A stretch of DNA of 64,000 nucleotides from an uncultured Pelagibacteraceae bacterium (GTDB lineage: Bacteria > Pseudomonadota > Alphaproteobacteria > Pelagibacterales > Pelagibacteraceae), in NCBI GenBank assembly GCA_902604795.1, contig CACKZV010000002.1, positions 94,061-158,060 on the forward strand. The letters run 5' to 3'. The notes under the pieces are model-generated. The model was given only the letters and a program-made list of their open reading frames with translations, did no database searches and was not told where the DNA came from. Made by a program: the position numbers and the translations under genes. Shown piece by piece: positions 52,383 through 60,453 of this stretch (position 1 is its first letter; every line of letters starts with the position of its first letter).

Positions 52383-53327
52383 ATGAACAATCTAAAGAAA
52401 ATAGGATTGACAGCATTAGGAACTGCAATGGTAGCTAGCTCAGCGTCAGCTGCTACTATGTCTGTTTCAGGTGGTACGTCACTCTTTTTCGGTGGAGAAG
52501 ATAACAGTAACTCAGGAAATGGTTGGTCAATGACTGATCAAGTTACTTTCTCTGCTAGTGGTGAAATGGATAATGGTTTCACAATTTCAACTAGTCTTCA
52601 ATTAGACGGAGTTGGTGCTGCTGCAACAACTAACGGTCACTTTGATGACAGAAGTATAACAATCGATACAGGTGATATGGGTAAATTAACATTCTCAGGT
52701 CACGGATCTTCAGGACCAGTTGGTGCATGGGATGATTTAACTCCAAGTGCAAACGAAGAGTCTTGGGGAACATCTATCGGAGCTACAGTTGATGGTCCAA
52801 CTAACTCTGCAATTGGTAACAATTCATTCATTTATGATTATACTCTATCTGATGCAATTGCACTTAAAGCAGCTTACATACCATCAAAAGGTACTCCGCT
52901 TGAAAGTTCAACTGAGATCGGTGTTGTATACACAGGTATTGATGGTTTAACTGTTAGTGCTGCAATGGGTGAAAATAACACTGCAGCTGACAAAATCGAC
53001 TTAAGTGTATTCAGTGCAAACTATGCAGCTGGTCCAATTACAGTTGGTATACAAACAAACGAATCAGACGCAGGTACTGGTACGGATGAAGACTTTACAG
53101 CATATGGTGTTTCTTACGCAGTAAGTGACGATGTTTCTGTATCTTACAACGTATCTTCACTTGATTATTCTTCAACTTTACAAGATCAAGATTCGTCTGC
53201 AGTAAGTGTTTCATTTACAGCAGGTGGTGTAGCGATTTCAGCTTCGCATCAGACTACTGACAATGTAGCTGGAGCAGCAACAGCTGATAACTCATCATAC
53301 GAAGTAAACTTTTCTTTTTCATTTTAA
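52383..53327 (+). CDS. Gram-negative porin
   Basis: Signal peptide MNNLKKIGLTALGTAMVASSASAATMSVSGG, beta-barrel pattern, C-terminal VNFSFSF. Confidence 0.92.
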   Translation: MNNLKKIGLTALGTAMVASSASAATMSVSGGTSLFFGGEDNSNSGNGWSMTDQVTFSASGEMDNGFTISTSLQLDGVGAAATTNGHFDDRSITIDTGDMGKLTFSGHGSSGPVGAWDDLTPSANEESWGTSIGATVDGPTNSAIGNNSFIYDYTLSDAIALKAAYIPSKGTPLESSTEIGVVYTGIDGLTVSAAMGENNTAADKIDLSVFSANYAAGPITVGIQTNESDAGTGTDEDFTAYGVSYAVSDDVSVSYNVSSLDYSSTLQDQDSSAVSVSFTAGGVAISASHQTTDNVAGAATADNSSYEVNFSFSF

Positions 53328-53340
53328 TTGAAGAAGTAAT

Positions 53341-53904
53341 TTATTTATGAAAAAGGCCCCTTTTAGGGGCCTTTTTTTTATCAAAAAATGAAATACCAGC
53401 AAAACCAGTTGATTGAGTAAGATTAATTAACTTAAAATTCTTCTTAGATATTCCCCCAAGAGCAACTATCTTTTTATTTGAAAGTCTAGAAATTAAATTA
53501 AATTTATTTATTCCTAGAAAGTTTTTATTTTTTTTAAAAATTGAAGATATAAAAATTGTATCAACTTTTTGTTTTTCTTTAATTCTCAATTCTTTTAAAT
53601 TATGTGCTGATCCTAGTATTAAAAATTTTCTTTTGAATTTATAACTTAGATGAGAAAAGTTATTATTGAAGGAAGGTAAATAAACGCCATCTAAGTCTAA
53701 ATTTAAAGATAATTTAATGTTATTGGATAAGATAAACTTCAGTTTTTTGACTCTACAATAGTTCCTTAAAAATAGAATTTCATCAATTTTATAATTTTTT
53801 TTGTAATTGCGGTAAATTATTGTTGTATTTAAATCTTGTTTATCAATATTACTTTTTTCAAATTTTTCTATAAAGTAATATTTTTTTATAAATTTATAAT
53901 GCAT
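53341..53904 (-). CDS. Divergent ThiE/TenI-like (thiamine phosphate synthase family) protein
   Basis: LDLDGVYLPSF, FLILGSAHNLKEL, KKIVALGGISKKNF, STGFAGISFF resemble ThiE segments; start trimmed. Confidence 0.6.
   Translation of the reverse strand: MHYKFIKKYYFIEKFEKSNIDKQDLNTTIIYRNYKKNYKIDEILFLRNYCRVKKLKFILSNNIKLSLNLDLDGVYLPSFNNNFSHLSYKFKRKFLILGSAHNLKELRIKEKQKVDTIFISSIFKKNKNFLGINKFNLISRLSNKKIVALGGISKKNFKLINLTQSTGFAGISFFDKKKAPKRGLFHK
53351..53375. terminator. Strong terminator hairpin, embedded in the 3' end of the convergent CDS
   Basis: AAAAGGCCCCT-TTT-AGGGGCCTTTT followed by further T residues. Confidence 0.93.
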
Positions 53905-54561
53905 AAGACAGTTCAAAATTTAATATCAATTCAAAGTTTAATTAAATCAAAATTATTAGACTTAAAAGTAAAAGAAAGAATACCAAAAATCATAGCAGTT
54001 TCAAAAACATTTAAGATTGATCATATTTTGCCTTTAATTGAGTATGGTCACCTAGATTATGGTGAAAATAAAGTTCAAGAAGCTTTAGAAAAATGGTCAG
54101 AGATAAAAAATCAAAATAGTAAAATTAATCTTCACTTAATAGGTAAATTACAGACTAATAAAGTTAAATTCGCAGTAAAAATTTTTGACTTCATTCATTC
54201 TTTAGATAATGAAAAGTTAGCTCAAAAAATTGCAGACGAGCAACTAAAGCAAGAAAAAAAACCAAAAATTTTTATTCAAATTAATCTAGGTGAGGAAAGT
54301 CAAAAATCTGGAATCTTAAAAAAAGATTTAGTTGAATTTTACAATTTCGCAATAAAACTTAATTTAGATATTATTGGATTAATGTGTATTCCACCTTTCG
54401 ATAAAGATTCTACTGTTTTTTTTTCACAAATGAGTGAACTTAATGAAATCGTAAATCTAAAGCAATTAAGTATGGGAATGTCCTCAGATTACCTTAAAGC
54501 TTTAGAATATAAAGCTACATATTTAAGAATTGGTTCAAACATATTTGGTCAAAGAGGTTAA
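53899..54561 (+). CDS. YggS family PLP homeostasis protein
   Basis: IAVSKTFKIDHILPLIEYGHLDYGENKVQE, LHLIGKLQTNKVK, LSMGMSSDYLKALEYKATYLRIGSNIFGQR; start trimmed to MHKTVQNL. Confidence 0.95.
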   Translation: MHKTVQNLISIQSLIKSKLLDLKVKERIPKIIAVSKTFKIDHILPLIEYGHLDYGENKVQEALEKWSEIKNQNSKINLHLIGKLQTNKVKFAVKIFDFIHSLDNEKLAQKIADEQLKQEKKPKIFIQINLGEESQKSGILKKDLVEFYNFAIKLNLDIIGLMCIPPFDKDSTVFFSQMSELNEIVNLKQLSMGMSSDYLKALEYKATYLRIGSNIFGQRG

Positions 54562-55052
54562 GCTAATTTAATTTTAGTTTTTCTGTTAATTAATTTTATA
54601 AGTATTAAAAAATCTTTTTTCTTAAGCGCTATACACCCTGCGGTCGGTTTAAAATCTTTTGTTAAATGAAGAAATATTGCACTACCTTTACCTAATTTAG
54701 TATTTTCAGTGTTATAATTAATTGGTATTACAAAGTCGTATTTATTATCCTTTCGGAATAATTTTTCATGTTTAATTTTTTTTTTAATCTTAATTAACTT
54801 ATTATAATATTTTGAATTTCTTGTATCATCACACCACCCAGTTTCCTTATTTATTGGGACACATTTTAGTTTAGTTATTGGTTTTGAATTTCTATCTTTC
54901 CTATAATATAAATTTCCTAATGAAAATTTGCCAACTGGAGTTTTTCCATCTCCTTCAACCTTTTTTTTCCCTAAACCTTTCTTTCCGATACAACATCTAA
55001 AATAAAAATCATCAATTTTAAGAGTTTCTTTATTTTTTAGAAAAATTGTCAT
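54558..55052 (-). CDS. L,D-transpeptidase (YkuD) family protein
   Basis: GDGKTPVGKFSLG, SAIFLHLTKDFKPTAGCIALKKKD. Confidence 0.9.
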   Translation of the reverse strand: MTIFLKNKETLKIDDFYFRCCIGKKGLGKKKVEGDGKTPVGKFSLGNLYYRKDRNSKPITKLKCVPINKETGWCDDTRNSKYYNKLIKIKKKIKHEKLFRKDNKYDFVIPINYNTENTKLGKGSAIFLHLTKDFKPTAGCIALKKKDFLILIKLINRKTKIKLA

Positions 55053-55069
55053 ATCCTAATTATATATAT

Positions 55070-55648
55070 ATGAATGATCAAACATTAGTAATTTATGATT
55101 TTAGTGTAATATATAAAATACTTAAGGAAATTGAAGATCATTTTAATTTTAGACTAATTAATATATCTAAAAATAAACTTCAAGATTGTAGACTAAAAAA
55201 TATGGATAATTTTCTGATCATTTCTCCAAAAAAAATTAAAAATGAAGACAACTTAATTATAATTGATAAGCTTCCAATTGAAATACCTAAGTTAATAGAA
55301 AGTATAAACATAAAATTTTTAAAAAAAATTTATAACCAACAATCAGAAATAGATTTAGGAAATTACAAGCTAAATTTAAATTCAAGAATGATTTTCAATA
55401 ATGAAAACTCATTAAACTTGACTGAAAGGGAAGCAAATATAATAATTTTTTTAAGTAAGTCTGGAAAACCCGTTAAAATTTCAAAATTACAGACTGAAGT
55501 ATGGGGTCATAATTCAAAATTAGAAACTCATACAGTTGAGACACATATATATAGGTTAAGATCAAAAATAAGTAAGAGTTTCAAAGATGATAATTTTATA
55601 TCAAGTACTAAACAGGGTTACGTTTTAAAAAAAATTAACCATGAATAA
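55070..55648 (+). CDS. OmpR-type winged-helix regulator with degenerate receiver
   Basis: LNLTEREANIIIFLSKSGKPVKISKLQTEVWG...ETHTVETHIYRLRSKI...GYVLKK; start trimmed to MNDQTLVI. Confidence 0.8.
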   Translation: MNDQTLVIYDFSVIYKILKEIEDHFNFRLINISKNKLQDCRLKNMDNFLIISPKKIKNEDNLIIIDKLPIEIPKLIESINIKFLKKIYNQQSEIDLGNYKLNLNSRMIFNNENSLNLTEREANIIIFLSKSGKPVKISKLQTEVWGHNSKLETHTVETHIYRLRSKISKSFKDDNFISSTKQGYVLKKINHE

Positions 55649-55748
55649 AAAGAATATTATGATTAAAGAATTATTTTCGAAAAAATATAAGCCACAAAAA
55701 ATAAAACCTAAAAAAGGAAAAGGTTCTTTTAAAAGAAAAAAAAAATAG
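55641..55748 (+). CDS. Small basic protein with ArfA-like C-terminal motif (candidate ribosome rescue factor)
   Basis: MNKKNIMIKELFSKKYKPQKIKPKKGKGSFKRKKK; KKGKGSFKRK resembles [12 protein letters not shown] of E. coli ArfA. Overlaps the regulator stop by 8 nt; absent from the ORF track. Confidence 0.6.
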   Translation: MNKKNIMIKELFSKKYKPQKIKPKKGKGSFKRKKK

Positions 55749-55756
55749 ATATTTAT

Positions 55757-56686
55757 TTAAATTCTTGCACCTATTTGTTGAATTACTTTAGATGACATTT
55801 CAGTACCTTTTTCTAGGCTTTCCTTTAATGATAATTTGTTTACATGACCATGTAAAAAACCTGCTGCAAATAGATCTCCAGCACCTGTTAAATCGACTAT
55901 TTTAAGACCTTCTTTTACTCCACATTCAACAACTTCATCCCCATTAATTGCAACTGCGCCTTTTTCACCTCTAGTTAGTACAATAATCTTTCCAAGTGTT
56001 TTTGAAAATTCTATTACTTCATCAAAAGATTTTGCATCAATTAAAGAAATTATCTCCTGCTCATTTGCAAATGTTATGTCTAATTTATTTTTAACCAATT
56101 CTAAAAAATGAGGTTTATGCCTATCAACACAAAATTGGTCTGATAATGACATAGCAACTTTATTTGCACTTTGAATTGCTTTTTCAAATGCTTTTTTAGG
56201 CTCTCCTTCATCCCAGAGATATCCTTCTAAAAGTATTATCTCACTTTTTTTAATTACATCCGAGCTTACATCATTCTCGTTAATTTTCCCTGCAGTTCCT
56301 AAAAATGTGCACATTGTTCTCTCAGAGTCTGGTGTAACCAGAATTAAGCAAGTTCCTGTAGGTAATGTCTCTTTCTTTTTAGAATAAAAATATTCAACAT
56401 TTTCTTGTTTGAGACCATCCTCATATTTACTGCCAAGTTCATCATCATTTACTTTACCAATAAAACCAACTTTATTTCCAAGTTGAGATAAGCCGACGAT
56501 TGAGTTTGCAACTGATCCTCCTGAGACTGTTTTTTCAATCTTTAGACTTGATAATAGCTCCTTAAACTCTTTATCATCAAAAATTAATTTCATCGTACTC
56601 TTTGTTAAATTATTTTTGGTTATGAAATTATCTTCAACTTTGCAAATTACATCTACAATTGCGTTTCCAATTCCTAATATTTTCAT
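55757..56686 (-). CDS. PfkB-family (adenosine kinase-like) sugar kinase
   Basis: GIGNAIVDVICKVEDNF, SGGSVANSIVGLSQLG, VDLTGAGDLFAAGFLHG. Confidence 0.93.
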   Translation of the reverse strand: MKILGIGNAIVDVICKVEDNFITKNNLTKSTMKLIFDDKEFKELLSSLKIEKTVSGGSVANSIVGLSQLGNKVGFIGKVNDDELGSKYEDGLKQENVEYFYSKKKETLPTGTCLILVTPDSERTMCTFLGTAGKINENDVSSDVIKKSEIILLEGYLWDEGEPKKAFEKAIQSANKVAMSLSDQFCVDRHKPHFLELVKNKLDITFANEQEIISLIDAKSFDEVIEFSKTLGKIIVLTRGEKGAVAINGDEVVECGVKEGLKIVDLTGAGDLFAAGFLHGHVNKLSLKESLEKGTEMSSKVIQQIGARI

Positions 56687-56689
56687 TAT

Positions 56690-57343
56690 TTATGCTTTCT
56701 TGGTTATAAGTGGTTTTTTTCTCTTAGGATAACAAGTAGTACAGATTTTACAAGATAAACCATAACATTCTCTTGCCTTACAGTATTCTCTTCCATAATA
56801 AATAATTTGAAGATGCAACTTATTCCAATATTTTTTAGGAAAAAGTCTTTTAAGATCTTTTTCTGTTTGAACTACATTCTTACCATTGGTTAGACCCCAT
56901 CTTTGTGCCAGTCTATGTATATGAGTGTCCACCGGAAAAGCAGCATGTCCAAACCCTTGGGACATCACCACACTAGCAGTTTTGTGTCCAACTCCTGGTA
57001 ATTCCTCTAGTTGTTCGAATGTTTTTGGGACTTTTCCATTGTATTTTTCAACTAAAGTTTTTGATAAATTATAAACACTTTTTGCTTTAATTCTAAAAAT
57101 ACCAATACTTCTTATTAGTTTTTCAATTTTTTTTCTTCCTAATTTTACAAAGTGTTCAGGCTTATTATATTTTGGATATATATTTTTAGTAACATTGTTA
57201 ACATTTACGTCTGTACACTGTGCAGATAAAAGAACAGAAACCAGTAAAGTAAAAATATTTCTGTGTTTAAGAGGAATCGGCGTTTTTGGATATATTTTGT
57301 TTAAAGTTAGAAGAACAATTTTTGCCCTTTGCTCTTCATTCAT
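56690..57343 (-). CDS. nth: Endonuclease III
   Basis: LVSVLLSAQCTDVNVN, LEELPGVGHKTASVV, FPVDTHIHRLAQRWGL, C-x6-C-x2-C-x5-C cluster. Confidence 0.97.
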   Translation of the reverse strand: MNEEQRAKIVLLTLNKIYPKTPIPLKHRNIFTLLVSVLLSAQCTDVNVNNVTKNIYPKYNKPEHFVKLGRKKIEKLIRSIGIFRIKAKSVYNLSKTLVEKYNGKVPKTFEQLEELPGVGHKTASVVMSQGFGHAAFPVDTHIHRLAQRWGLTNGKNVVQTEKDLKRLFPKKYWNKLHLQIIYYGREYCKARECYGLSCKICTTCYPKRKKPLITKKA

Positions 57344-58116
57344 TTAAAATTTAAAACATCACGCATAGAATATAAACCTGGCTTTTTTTTCATTAACCAT
57401 TTCCCTGCTGTTAAAGCTCCTTCGCTATATAAAGCTCTATCAAATGCTTCGTGATTTAATGTAATGATTTCTTTTCCACTTGAAAATTTAACTTCGTGTT
57501 CACCAACTGTTTTACCTTTTCGTATTGAGTTAAAATTTATTTTTTTTCCATAAGGAAAACTTTTTTTATTAAGATATTTTTTTCCAAGTAAATTATAAAA
57601 ATCTTTATTTTTGCCAACAGCAATCCCTTTACCTAACATTAACGCTGTTCCAGATGGATGGTCTATTTTATGTTTATGATGAACTTCATACACTTTACTT
57701 AAAAAATTATTTCCTAATGATTTTGATGCGATTTCAGTCAAATACATTAATAAATTGATTCCCAAACTCATATTTCCCGCTTTAAGTATTGGAATTTTTT
57801 TTGAAAACTTTTTAATAAGACTTTCTTCTTTTTTGGTAAATCCAGTTGTACCAATAACAACTCTTTTTTTAAGTTTTGATGCAATTTTAAGAATTTCAAA
57901 AGTACAATTAGGAACAGTAAAATCTATAATTAAATCAACATTTTTGAAGGAATTTTGATTATTTAAACTAGGTTTAATTCCATAAATTTTTTTTTTTATT
58001 AATCTATTTTCTGTAAGAGTTGTTAGTTTAAAATTTTTATCAACTCTTGAAGATTTTATCAGTTGTTGGCCCATTCGTCCCATGCAACCAGATATCGCTA
58101 AATTTACTTTGATCAT
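57340..58116 (-). CDS. dapB: 4-hydroxy-tetrahydrodipicolinate reductase
   Basis: AISGCMGRMGQQLI, VIGTTGFTKKE, EVHHKHKIDHPSGTALMLG. Confidence 0.97.
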   Translation of the reverse strand: MIKVNLAISGCMGRMGQQLIKSSRVDKNFKLTTLTENRLIKKKIYGIKPSLNNQNSFKNVDLIIDFTVPNCTFEILKIASKLKKRVVIGTTGFTKKEESLIKKFSKKIPILKAGNMSLGINLLMYLTEIASKSLGNNFLSKVYEVHHKHKIDHPSGTALMLGKGIAVGKNKDFYNLLGKKYLNKKSFPYGKKINFNSIRKGKTVGEHEVKFSSGKEIITLNHEAFDRALYSEGALTAGKWLMKKKPGLYSMRDVLNFK

Positions 58117-58157
58117 TAAATTATTTTAATATATTTTTTTTACAATATACAACAATT

Positions 58158-59594
58158 ATGGCTATTAAATACCTTTTAAAATTATTTTTGGTTTTAATTT
58201 TTTTCGTGTTTATCAATCAATCTAAAGCTGACTTTTTTAAAGATATAACATCTTTAATTGATAATAATGATTTTAGACTAAGTTATGGTGTGTCTGTCAC
58301 TGATATAAATCAAGATAATAAATATGAATTTGTCGTTACTGGGTTTGGGTTTTCAAACTTAGCGTTGTCTTACCGAAATGGGAAACTTATAAATATAAAT
58401 AAAAATGAAATATTTGATGATGCTAAAAGAAAAACGATTGGAGTTGCTGCTTGCGACATTGACCAAGACGGGTATGAAGAAATTTATTTTTTAAATACCG
58501 ATACATATAGTGGAGAAAAAAAATATTCAGATAGATTGATTGATACTACTAGTGATGGTTTTATTGATTTATTTGAAAAAGGAATTAATAAAAAAAATTT
58601 AAACCTAACTGCTGGTAGGTCTGTTGTATGTGTGGATAGAAATGGTGATGGAAAATATGGTATATATGTTGCTAATTACGGGGGTCCAACTAGGTTTTAT
58701 GAAAAAAGTTCCAGACAAATACAAGATTTAGCAGAGCAGCTGAAAATCGATAAAATAACTGGTGGTAGAGCTGTAGTTGCAGGAAATATTTTATCAGGAA
58801 AAACTGACATATTTGCAGCAAACGAAAGAGGAAAAAATTTTTTATATTATAATTCTGATGGTTTCTTCCAGGATATAGCTAAGGATTATAAAGTTGATGA
58901 TCAATTTGAAAATGGAAGAGGTACAACTTTATCAGACATACTTTATAGAGGGAGATTAGATATAATTACATCCAATTGGAACGGTTATCATAGAGCTTTT
59001 GTACTAGAAGATAACAAATTTAAAGATATCGCTACTCCAACCTATAATATTCCTTCTAGAATAAGAACAGTGATATCAGCAGACTTTGATAATGACGGGT
59101 ATGATGAAATATTTATGAATAATATTGGCGAACCTAATAAATTATTCAAAATAAAAGACAATGGATTTTTTGAAGAGATAAAAATTCAAAATGCTTATGA
59201 GTCAAATGGTCTAGGAACGGGAGCGGCAGTTGCAGATATAGATGAAGATGGAATTTTAGAATTATTAGTTTCTCATGGAGAATCTGGCATGCAACCACTT
59301 ACAATGTATAAAGCAGACATTAAAAAAAACTTTAATTATATAAGAATTAAACCATTAAATAAGTATGGTGCGCCTGCAAGAGGTGCAACAGTTATACTTA
59401 ATTCAAACTTAAGAAATCACGCTAAAACTATTGATGCAGGTTCTGGATATTTATGTCAGATGGAACCCGTAGCTCATTATGGCATCAGAGAGAGTGAAAA
59501 AAAGGTTTCAGTAAAAATAGTTTGGACTGATGGTTCTTCTCAGTCACTTAAAATAAATGAATTTAATAAAACAATAGAAGTAAATCAGAAATAA
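58158..59594 (+). CDS. Secreted FG-GAP/VCBS repeat protein with ASPIC/UnbV C-terminus (CRTAC1-like)
   Basis: Signal peptide; repeated Ca-binding loops DINQDNKYE, DIDQDGYEE, DRNGDGKYG, DFDNDGYDE, DIDEDGILE; C-terminal GAPARGATV...VKIVWTDGSSQSL. Confidence 0.9.
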   Translation: MAIKYLLKLFLVLIFFVFINQSKADFFKDITSLIDNNDFRLSYGVSVTDINQDNKYEFVVTGFGFSNLALSYRNGKLININKNEIFDDAKRKTIGVAACDIDQDGYEEIYFLNTDTYSGEKKYSDRLIDTTSDGFIDLFEKGINKKNLNLTAGRSVVCVDRNGDGKYGIYVANYGGPTRFYEKSSRQIQDLAEQLKIDKITGGRAVVAGNILSGKTDIFAANERGKNFLYYNSDGFFQDIAKDYKVDDQFENGRGTTLSDILYRGRLDIITSNWNGYHRAFVLEDNKFKDIATPTYNIPSRIRTVISADFDNDGYDEIFMNNIGEPNKLFKIKDNGFFEEIKIQNAYESNGLGTGAAVADIDEDGILELLVSHGESGMQPLTMYKADIKKNFNYIRIKPLNKYGAPARGATVILNSNLRNHAKTIDAGSGYLCQMEPVAHYGIRESEKKVSVKIVWTDGSSQSLKINEFNKTIEVNQK

Positions 59595-59653
59595 TAGGAC
59601 AATAATACTCAATTCAACAAGTAAACTTAATGAAGTATTCTAAATATTAGATC

Positions 59654-60355
59654 ATGAAAAAATTAAAACACTTTACAATTTTCTTTCTGCTAGTAACTTT
59701 TAGTTTAATAAAACCAACATATTCAAATCAATTTAATTATTATGCTGATTTAGTAAAAGATTGGCCAAAAATTTTCCCCGATCAAAATAGAAATGCCGCA
59801 GGTCCAAAATTTTTCAAACATATTTTATCAAAAGAAATCACATACCAAGATTTTTTAGAATACAATAAGTTATATTGTGCTGTATCTGGATCATTGATTG
59901 ATCCAAATAGCAAACCAGAATTTGTTTATCTCAAAAATGCTGAAAATGAAGAGAAAATATGTGGATTTTATTATAAGTGTTGTTATCCATGTTCGTGTGA
60001 TTTGATGAAATACTCTAATGTAAAAAAAATGAAATATACTTTTACAGATGGTGAAAAAGAATTTTTTGTTCTCACAATAAAAAATCCCTGTGGTAAAAAA
60101 GATTTTCCAAGAGAAGTAAATAAGGATTATTTTTGTGATGGAAATAAACTCGATAATAATCAAGTATTTGTATTAGATGAGAGACTAGTAATAGGTTTAT
60201 TTCATAACGCCAAAAAATGTAATTCTCAAAGTATTGCTGCTATTGATAGTCATGAGGTTACCGGACAATATTGTGAGTTAAGAAATAATGCTCCGCTTGA
60301 GGAAGTACAAGGTGGTATGGGAGATATATTTATAAGATTAGCAAAAGATAATTAA
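59654..60355 (+). CDS. Secreted Cys-rich hypothetical protein
   Basis: Signal peptide, then CGFYYKCCYPCSCDLMKYSNVKK cluster; family not recognised. Confidence 0.75.
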   Translation: MKKLKHFTIFFLLVTFSLIKPTYSNQFNYYADLVKDWPKIFPDQNRNAAGPKFFKHILSKEITYQDFLEYNKLYCAVSGSLIDPNSKPEFVYLKNAENEEKICGFYYKCCYPCSCDLMKYSNVKKMKYTFTDGEKEFFVLTIKNPCGKKDFPREVNKDYFCDGNKLDNNQVFVLDERLVIGLFHNAKKCNSQSIAAIDSHEVTGQYCELRNNAPLEEVQGGMGDIFIRLAKDN

Positions 60356-60453
60356 ATTATTCCAATTCCTTCTTTATAAAAATAGGCACCTAGAATTAGA
60401 ATTGCTAAAATATAAATAATTCCAAAAATTGTATATTTGATTTTTTTCTTCAT
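60352..60453 (-). CDS. Small single-TM protein (33 aa)
   Basis: MKKKIKYTIFGIIYILAILILGAYFYKEGIGII; directly adjacent to the dnaJ stop, absent from the ORF track. Confidence 0.45.
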   Translation of the reverse strand: MKKKIKYTIFGIIYILAILILGAYFYKEGIGII

